The notes under the pieces were generated by a model. The model did not search any database, was not told where the DNA came from, and saw nothing but the letters and a program-made list of their open reading frames with translations. From JBCCZC01 sp039188505 (lineage in GTDB: Bacteria; Pseudomonadota; Gammaproteobacteria; Xanthomonadales; SZUA-38): a stretch of DNA of 8,535 bases. The position numbers and the translations under genes are program-made. Location: positions 1 to 8,535 of the forward strand of contig JBCCZC010000243.1 in assembly GCA_039188505.1 (NCBI GenBank). The letters are read 5' to 3'. Positions within the stretch are counted from its first letter, which is position 1. The number at the start of each line of letters is the position of its first letter. Shown one piece after another: positions 1 to 5,617 of the stretch.

Positions 1-211
1 GATTCCGGCTGGTGGGCTGGAAAAAAGGCAATTCGGTCAGGATCGTGAGGACGTTCAGGGTACGGGAGCTGCCGCGACACGGCGTTTATGCGCCTTATGT
101 GCGAAATCCTCCGGGTAGGCTCGACGACGTCCATTCGGGCATCGTCCTATAGCAGATCAAGTCAGACAAACCTTCGCCCTCGCATTTGCTTCCGGGGATC
201 CGATGTCGCGC

Positions 212-247
212 CGAAGAGGTCCAGCCGCCAGCCAGGACCTCCCTTCG
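212..247 (-). repeat. Inverted repeat able to form a stem-loop
   Basis: GAGGTCC at 216-222 pairs exactly with GGACCTC at 235-241 around a 12-nt loop. After a 2-nt bulge (242-243) the stem extends with CGAA (212-215) against TTCG (244-247). It lies about 280 nt past the thioesterase stop. There is no T-run after it on the minus strand, so it is not a classic intrinsic terminator; it could stabilise the 3' end of the message, halt transcription in another way, or be chance. Confidence 0.4.
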
Positions 248-501
248 CCACGGTGACATGATCGGAGCATGGATTCCATGTCCCATTGCAGCTGGCAAGC
301 GTCCCGTTCCAGTGGACAACTGGATCGTTGAGACTGTTGCTTGTCGAAGTGCCGCAGCCGAACGCGGGTCGTGAGCGCGCCCGTGTTCGTCCGCGGTCCA
401 TGGCGGCACGTATCGGCTCTAGGCGCGCCGTTCTCGGAGCGAATCAGAGCAGCCACCGCTTCGTACCGAGAGGAATCGTGCCGGATGTCCATCGCAGTCC
501 G

Positions 502-511
502 CCTCCGGAGG
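502..511. repeat. 10-bp perfect palindrome just after the thioesterase stop
   Basis: CCTCCGGAGG starts 14 nt beyond the thioesterase stop codon. As a palindrome with no spacer it makes a poor hairpin and has no following T-run. A protein-binding site or chance in GC-rich DNA are both possible. Confidence 0.25.
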
Positions 512-525
512 ATCGCCGCCTCAAG

Positions 526-1302
526 TCACGATCCGGCAGTTCTTGCTGCGCCGTCGACACCGGACGACAGCAGGGCGCGAATCCGGTTGCCAGTCGCCAA
601 GAGCTGGTCTCCCGTCAGGATGTGGCGTGCATCCAGCAGCTCCAGGCTGAAAGCGCCGTTGGTGAGCTGACGCCAGGCGTCGGCCTCTTCCCGGCTCACG
701 AGCACGTCGTCCCGCCCCAGGAAGACGTGGACAGGGCTGTCGATCTTCTGGTCACGCCGCGGGTGCATCGCGCAGTTTCGCAGATCCGCACGCAGAATCG
801 GTTCGTAGAGATCCATCACCTCGGGGTGCTCGAGCAGTTCGTCGGGTAGACCGCCCAGTCGTTTCAACGCCGCACGGAAAGCGTCGCCTTCGAGTTCATG
901 CAGCGGGTCGTCGTCGGCATAGCTGCATTGCGGCGCGCGCGCCGCCAGGGCAAAGAGCGCGACGGGCCTTCCCCGGCCGTGCTGCGCCCAGCGCTCGATG
1001 AGCTCGCACGCCAGCAGCGCGCCCATGCTGTAGCCGAGCAGTGCGAAGGGCCGATCGAGCAGCGGCAGCAGCTGCAACGCCAGAGAGTCGGCCAGCGCGG
1101 TGATCGATTCGGGCAGCGGTTCGTTGAAGCGATCCTCGCGACCCGGCAAGGCGATCGGGCAGACTTCGAGGTCGTCGGAATCGAGCGCCATGAGCGGGTA
1201 GAACGTGCTCGCGCCGGCGCCCGCGGGCGGCAGGCAGAGCAGGCGCATCGCCGGATCACGGCTAGGGCGACCGGCTCGCCGGACTACGGATCTTGCATGC
1301 AT
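526..1302 (-). CDS. Type II thioesterase (alpha/beta hydrolase) of an NRPS cluster
   Basis: 258 residues from the ATG at 1302, which has GAGGG 6 nt upstream; starting at the in-frame ATG 1350 would overlap the membrane gene and add 16 residues before the usual family N-terminus. Family marks: MRLLCLPPAGAG 19-30 (the RLxCxPxAGxG opening), LPGREDRF 52-59, the nucleophile motif GYSMG 90-94 with Ser92, an acid at Asp198 or Asp199 (LGRDD 195-199) and His227 in DARHILTGD. The length matches the family's usual 230-260. These cytosolic enzymes hydrolyse wrong or stalled acyl and aminoacyl groups from carrier proteins and so restore blocked synthetases. Because the last NRPS has no thioesterase domain, a role in product release is possible but unproven. 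The residues before the catalytic His (Asp-Ala-Arg) differ from the common Gly-Gly. It is the last gene of the putative operon, 28 nt after the membrane gene. Confidence 0.94.
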   Translation of the reverse strand: MHARSVVRRAGRPSRDPAMRLLCLPPAGAGASTFYPLMALDSDDLEVCPIALPGREDRFNEPLPESITALADSLALQLLPLLDRPFALLGYSMGALLACELIERWAQHGRGRPVALFALAARAPQCSYADDDPLHELEGDAFRAALKRLGGLPDELLEHPEVMDLYEPILRADLRNCAMHPRRDQKIDSPVHVFLGRDDVLVSREEADAWRQLTNGAFSLELLDARHILTGDQLLATGNRIRALLSSGVDGAARTAGS

Positions 1303-1308
1303 CACGGA

Positions 1309-1313
1309 CCCTC
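1309..1313 (-). promoter_or_regulatory. Ribosome binding site of the thioesterase gene
   Basis: The minus strand reads GAGGG, 6 nt before the ATG at 1302, in the 28-nt gap after the membrane protein stop. This supports the shorter thioesterase start. Confidence 0.65.
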
Positions 1314-1330
1314 GAAAATCAGCTGGCCGG

Positions 1331-2335
1331 TCAGCGAAAGAGAAACGCAAAGCGTTCGCGAATCAGCTTGCGCGGTCCGGCATCGGACATGCGCCAGAGC
1401 CGGGCGTCGAGCACGAAGTGAACCCACGTCAGGAGAATACCCGCCACGAAGAGGGCGTTGTTGCCGGCAAGCCGGTGCAGCAGGAGTCCGCCGACGGCGA
1501 CCGAGGCGACGAATACGATGCCGTGAAGCCACAGACGCTGCGGCCCGCGCGCCAGAAGGAAGACCATCAACAGGTACTGGAAGCCGTGCGCGAGCGCGTA
1601 GCTCCAGAAGGCGTAGATCTCGTCCTCCACCAGCATGGCCGGCAGGAAGAAGCACAGCGCACCGGCGGTGAAAATGGCCACCCGAGGCTGAAGAAACACC
1701 GCGCGATGGCGCAGCACGAGATACGCAACCGCGGCCGCTCCGGCCAGATAGGCGCCCACCGACAGAATTGCCATGACGTCGGCGAGCGGTCGCCAGAACG
1801 AGACTTCGGCAAACGCACCGTCCAGAAGCGCCGGCATCACCGCGAGGCAACCGGCGAGCGCCGGAAGCAGAAGCGCCCAGGCCAGCTGAAACGGCACCCG
1901 AGCGCTGCTGCTTGCCGCCGCGAAGGCAACCAGTCCGTAGTTCTGCTTCTGGTAGTGGTAGTGCAGCCACAGCAGATGCACGAGAAACATCGCGGCCACG
2001 GCATCGTCGCTGAGCGGCGCCGAGGCGCCGAACGCGAGCGCGGCACCCGTCAGCAGCAGGGCGAGTGCCGGTACTCCGTAGAACCGGAGTGGCATCGGCC
2101 GCATGACCTCACGCACGTCGCGGTCGATGTACACCGATGCCGTGCTGGCGACGTGCCCGACACCACCGGCGAACACCGCCAGTCCGAGCAGGAGCGATCC
2201 ATCGAAGGGAAACTCCGCCAACCAGAGCGCCGGCAATACCAGCAAAGGCAGCCAGGTGGCGGTCAGCAGCGCGGCGTAGAACGCCTCCCTGCGGGTCGCC
2301 CCTGTTCTGGCCTCAATCGTCAGTGCTTCGGTCAT
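1331..2335 (-). CDS. Polytopic His-rich membrane protein of unknown function
   Basis: 334 residues, ATG at 2335 with AGGA 7 nt upstream, 12 nt after the NRPS stop. By eye about ten hydrophobic segments: 19-40, 47-66, 83-103, 110-127, 148-170, 184-207, 216-236, 239-260, 267-286, 293-313. Histidines and other polar residues sit inside or at the ends of these: GHVAST 60-65, HLLWLHYHYQKQNYG 120-134 (His120, 125, 127), AHGFQY 249-254 and HFVLDARLWR 306-315. This spread recalls membrane enzymes that bind metal or haem through His, but it does not match the His boxes of fatty acid desaturases or hydroxylases, and I see no transporter signature such as an ATP-binding or MFS motif. I do not recognise the family. 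The C-terminus is basic (PRKLIRERF), probably cytoplasmic. Its place between the NRPS and the thioesterase suggests a part in making, altering, exporting or resisting the peptide; which of these is open. Confidence 0.88.
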   Translation of the reverse strand: MTEALTIEARTGATRREAFYAALLTATWLPLLVLPALWLAEFPFDGSLLLGLAVFAGGVGHVASTASVYIDRDVREVMRPMPLRFYGVPALALLLTGAALAFGASAPLSDDAVAAMFLVHLLWLHYHYQKQNYGLVAFAAASSSARVPFQLAWALLLPALAGCLAVMPALLDGAFAEVSFWRPLADVMAILSVGAYLAGAAAVAYLVLRHRAVFLQPRVAIFTAGALCFFLPAMLVEDEIYAFWSYALAHGFQYLLMVFLLARGPQRLWLHGIVFVASVAVGGLLLHRLAGNNALFVAGILLTWVHFVLDARLWRMSDAGPRKLIRERFAFLFR

Positions 2336-2342
2336 GCTGCTG

Positions 2343-2346
2343 TCCT
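2343..2346 (-). promoter_or_regulatory. Ribosome binding site of the membrane protein gene
   Basis: The minus strand reads AGGA, 7 nt before the ATG at 2335. It overlaps the TAG that follows the NRPS stop codon TGA, so ribosomes ending on the NRPS message finish next to this site. Confidence 0.6.
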
Positions 2347-2347
2347 A

Positions 2348-5300
2348 TCAGATCTCGATTTCGACCCGGTTGCCATCGGCGTCGCCCGGCGCATCCATCT
2401 CCCCGGCTGCGATACGCATTGCGTCGATATGATTGGCCAACGCCTCCACCGTCGGAAACTGGAAATGCGCTGCGAGGGGAAGCTCGATGCCCAGTTGCTT
2501 GCGCAGGCGGGTGTTGATGCGGATGACATTCAGCGAGTGGCCTCCGAGGGCGAAGAAATTATCGTCGGCGCCCACACGGTCTACGCCGAGCACCGCGACC
2601 CACGCGGCTGAAATCTGACGCTCCGTCTCGTTGCGCGGCGGCACATGGGCCGCGACCTCGCGAACGCCGGGCAGCGGGAGTGCGCCGCGGTCCACCTTGC
2701 CGTTCGCGCTGAGCGGCAGTGCATCGAGCACCCCATAGACGGTCGGCACCATGACCGGGGGTAGCTTCGGCTGCAGGAACGCCTGCCAGTCGAGCAATGC
2801 CATGTCGTCAAGCCGCTCGGCGGCATCCGACGCTGTGTCCGACGGCGTCAGATAGGCGACCAGCTGCGCACCGCCGGAGAGCGACTGCAGCACCACCAGC
2901 GCCTCGTGCACACCGGGATGACGACGCAGGCTCCGTTCGATCTCGGCAGGCTCGATTCGCACGCCCCGCAGCTTGATCTGGTCATCCATTCGTCCCAGGT
3001 ACTCGATCGTGCCGTCGTCGCGCCACCGCGCGCGGTCGCCGCTGCGATAGAGCAGGCCCGCCCCGCCGTTGGACGTCGCCAGCGGATCAGGCACGAAGCG
3101 CTCAGCGGTCAGAGCCGTCTGCCCGAGATAGCCACGGGCGACGGCGAGGCCACCGATGCAGAGCTCACCGGGAAGACCCGTGGGCAACTCACGCAGATCG
3201 CGGTCGAGGATACGGATCTGTGTGTTGTCGATCGGTGATCCAATCGGGACAGCGCCAGCCAAGGCGTCGGATCGACAGGCCCATGCCGTCACGTCGATCG
3301 CCGCCTCCGTTGGCCCATACAGATTGTGCAGCTCCACGTCCGGAGCACTCGCGAAGAAGCGATCCTGCAGCTCCGCGGTCACGGCTTCGCCGCTCAGGAT
3401 GACCCGTTCCAGGGGCGCAAGGTCCGTGGCCAGCTGTTCGCGCGACAGATCGTCCAGGAACGCGCTGAGCATGGCCGGCACGAAGTGAACCGTGCCGATG
3501 CGTCGTGAGCGGATGAGATCGGCGAGGTAGGCACTGTCGCGATGCCTGCCGGGCTCGGCGATGACCATGGTCGCACCGGTCAGTAGCGGCCACAGCAGCT
3601 CCCAGGCGGAAACGTCAAAGCCCACCGGCGTCTTGTGCAGCACGGCTTCGCCGGCAGCGAGCGGGAAGCGCCGCTGCATCCACGCCAGCCGGTTCACCAG
3701 GCTGCCGTGCGTGTTGATCACGCCCTTGGGTCGGCCGGTGGACCCCGAGGTGTAGATCACATAGATCATGTTGTCCGCGCCCGAGCCAGGGCAAGCCGCC
3801 GCCGTCGACCCAGCCGGCGCCGGCCATGGATCGTCGCCTTCCGGCTGCTTCCCCAGCCTTGCGAGATCCACACTGGCTGTGCCATTCGATGCGAGCACCG
3901 CCAGGCCCTGACGACTGTCGACGATCAGGGCGACGGGGCTTGCGTCCGTGATCATGGCCTCCAGCCGCGCGTTCGGCTGCTCAGGATCCAGGGGCAGATA
4001 GGCCGCACCCGCCTTGAGCACGCCCAGGATCGCCACCGGCAGCTCCAGCGCGCGCTCGAGGTGAATCGCCACCACCGATTCGGGGCCCGCACCGAGCGCG
4101 CGCAGATGCCGGGCGAGCGGTTCGGCGCGTGCGTGCAGCGCGCGGTAGGACAGCTCGCGGGTGCCGAAGCGGAGCGCGACCGCCTCCGGCGATGCCTGCG
4201 CCTGGGCCTCGAGCCACTCGGTGATCGTCCGATACGGCGGTAGCGGTCGCCGCGTCTCGTTCCAGGCCGCTTGCTCCGCCGTTTCCTCGGCCGAGAGGAG
4301 CGCGAAATCGCCCAGCGGCGCGTTCGCACTGCTGACCATGGCCGCCGTCAGGTCCTGCAGGTGACGCAGCAGGCGTTCCATATGGTCGATCCGATAGCGG
4401 TCTGCGGCGAAGCGTGCCGTCAGCTCCAGCACCTCGCCATCGGAGACCTGAACGGTCAGCGGGAAATGCGTCTGCTCGTCGAAGTGCAGATCGCGCAGGG
4501 CGAGGCCACTTCCGTCTGACGAGGACAGCGCCGGCGCGGGGTAGCTCTCGAAGACGAACAGGCATTCGAAGAGCGGGTCGCCATCATTGATCCAGGTCGT
4601 CAGCTCCCGCAGCGACACGTGCTCGTGGGCGGCAGCCAGGCCCTGCCGGTGCTGGAGCTCTCGCAACCAGTCCCCGAGCGGCAGCGCGGGCGGCAGGTCC
4701 ACCTGCACCGGCAGGGTGTTGATGAACAGGCCCACCGCCTCCTGCACGCCGGCGAGTTCGGGCGGACGTCCCGAAACGGTGCTGCCGAACGTCGCCTCGG
4801 AACGATCGTTATAGCGGGCGAGAAGCAGCGCAAAAGCCCCCTGGAGCACCGTATTGACCGTGACGCGCTGGTCGCGAGCGAACGCTCTGAGTCGATCCGT
4901 CGCCTCGGGAGACAGCGTCCGGCTGGCGCGGGTCCGCGCGCCTTCGGGAACCGGCGCAGGTGGCGGAAGCGGGACGGTCGTCAGCGCCGCCGGCGCACGC
5001 AGGTGGCTTCGCCAGAACGACTCGGTAGCGTCCGCGGGTTGACGCCTTTGCCAGGCGACGAAATCGGCGAAGCGGCTGCCGGTGCCGCCCGCGGAGTGAC
5101 GACCAGTGAGCAGACGGGCGCAGACCTGCTCGATGACCCGCGCGGCCGACCAGCCGTCGAGGATCAGGTGATGGTAGGCCCAGATGAGCGTGTAGCGCCG
5201 GGAGTCCCGGCGAATCAGGCTGAGTCGCATCAACGGTGGACGGCGCGGATCGAAGGAAAGGCTGCGGCTGGCCAGCAGAAAGCCCTCCAGCTTTTCCCGT

Positions 5301-5617
5301 TGCTCCTCGGCCGGCCAGGCACGCCAGTCGAGCTCGCTCCACCGCAGTGCAGCGTCCCGCAGCACGACCTGAAACGGCTCGTCCCGCTCCTCCCAGAAGA
5401 AACCGGTCCGCAGAACCGGGTGCTGCCGGACGGCGTCCTCCCAGCCTTCGCGCAGAACGACGCTGTCCACGGCCCCTTCGAGCTCGGCGATGATGTGCGG
5501 CATGTACTGACCGCTGCCGGGCGCCAGCAGATGATGGAACAGCAGCCCTCGCTGCATCGGCGTCAGCGGATACATGTCTTCGATGCGATTGCGGCTATTC
5601 GGACCCGGATCGGTCAC
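2348..5617 (-). CDS. NRPS subunit: C (D-donor type) - A (Ser) - PCP, no thioesterase
   Basis: Complete single module of 1089 residues from a GTG start at 5617, chosen because GGAGG lies 5 nt upstream; an in-frame ATG at 5629 has no good ribosome site. Condensation domain (about 14-440): YPLTPMQRGLLFH at 16-28, the form typical of domains taking a D-configured donor, and the active-site HHLILDG at 149-155. Adenylation domain (about 450-983): A3 YTSGSTGRPKG 622-632, NLYGPTEA 765-772, YRSGDR 857-862, NGKVD with Lys974. Pocket residues D668 V669 W672 H711 I740 S742 L766 I774 D775 K974 give the well-known serine code. Carrier protein (about 995-1068): LGGHS with Ser1028. The chain ends about 20 residues after the carrier, so no thioesterase, reductase or terminal condensation domain is present. 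It overlaps the upstream gene by 23 nt and ends in tandem TGA-TAG. Inferred role: join a D-Ala donor to L-Ser. Chain release must come from elsewhere. Confidence 0.96.
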   Translation of the reverse strand: MTDPGPNSRNRIEDMYPLTPMQRGLLFHHLLAPGSGQYMPHIIAELEGAVDSVVLREGWEDAVRQHPVLRTGFFWEERDEPFQVVLRDAALRWSELDWRAWPAEEQREKLEGFLLASRSLSFDPRRPPLMRLSLIRRDSRRYTLIWAYHHLILDGWSAARVIEQVCARLLTGRHSAGGTGSRFADFVAWQRRQPADATESFWRSHLRAPAALTTVPLPPPAPVPEGARTRASRTLSPEATDRLRAFARDQRVTVNTVLQGAFALLLARYNDRSEATFGSTVSGRPPELAGVQEAVGLFINTLPVQVDLPPALPLGDWLRELQHRQGLAAAHEHVSLRELTTWINDGDPLFECLFVFESYPAPALSSSDGSGLALRDLHFDEQTHFPLTVQVSDGEVLELTARFAADRYRIDHMERLLRHLQDLTAAMVSSANAPLGDFALLSAEETAEQAAWNETRRPLPPYRTITEWLEAQAQASPEAVALRFGTRELSYRALHARAEPLARHLRALGAGPESVVAIHLERALELPVAILGVLKAGAAYLPLDPEQPNARLEAMITDASPVALIVDSRQGLAVLASNGTASVDLARLGKQPEGDDPWPAPAGSTAAACPGSGADNMIYVIYTSGSTGRPKGVINTHGSLVNRLAWMQRRFPLAAGEAVLHKTPVGFDVSAWELLWPLLTGATMVIAEPGRHRDSAYLADLIRSRRIGTVHFVPAMLSAFLDDLSREQLATDLAPLERVILSGEAVTAELQDRFFASAPDVELHNLYGPTEAAIDVTAWACRSDALAGAVPIGSPIDNTQIRILDRDLRELPTGLPGELCIGGLAVARGYLGQTALTAERFVPDPLATSNGGAGLLYRSGDRARWRDDGTIEYLGRMDDQIKLRGVRIEPAEIERSLRRHPGVHEALVVLQSLSGGAQLVAYLTPSDTASDAAERLDDMALLDWQAFLQPKLPPVMVPTVYGVLDALPLSANGKVDRGALPLPGVREVAAHVPPRNETERQISAAWVAVLGVDRVGADDNFFALGGHSLNVIRINTRLRKQLGIELPLAAHFQFPTVEALANHIDAMRIAAGEMDAPGDADGNRVEIEI

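Larger units (their letters stand above)
1..525. other. Non-coding or unassigned stretch downstream of the operon
   Basis: No convincing gene seen on either strand. Open frames of 60-110 codons exist (for example 492-157 and 409-95 on the minus strand, 186-374 on the plus strand), but they overlap each other and their translations show no recognisable motif or domain. GC is about 60% over the first 300 bases by hand count, below the neighbouring genes. The stretch probably marks the end of the operon. It holds two inverted repeats (listed separately) and an A6 run at 21-26. Confidence 0.55.

Noticed and set aside
21..26. A6 run (T6 on the minus strand) as an intrinsic terminator for the operon
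   Set aside because: I find no convincing GC-rich hairpin directly before the T-run on the minus strand, and it lies about 500 nt past the last gene.
157..492. Minus-strand open frame of 111 codons downstream of the thioesterase
   Set aside because: It could in principle be a fifth gene of the operon, but the translation has no recognisable motif and other frames of similar length overlap it. Not enough to call.
1303..1350. Longer thioesterase start at ATG 1350
   Set aside because: It overlaps the membrane gene by 20 nt and adds residues not expected in the family; ATG 1302 has a well-placed GAGGG.
1205..2611. Plus-strand open frame of 468 codons, antisense to the thioesterase, membrane protein and NRPS end
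   Set aside because: It spans three minus-strand genes and their junctions, has a low-complexity Arg/Gln/His-rich translation, and has no recognisable fold or motif.
3731..3760. DNA similarity between this stretch and 8358-8387
   Set aside because: Both encode the A3 core motif of the two adenylation domains (SGSTGRPKG); this is conserved coding sequence, not a mobile repeat.
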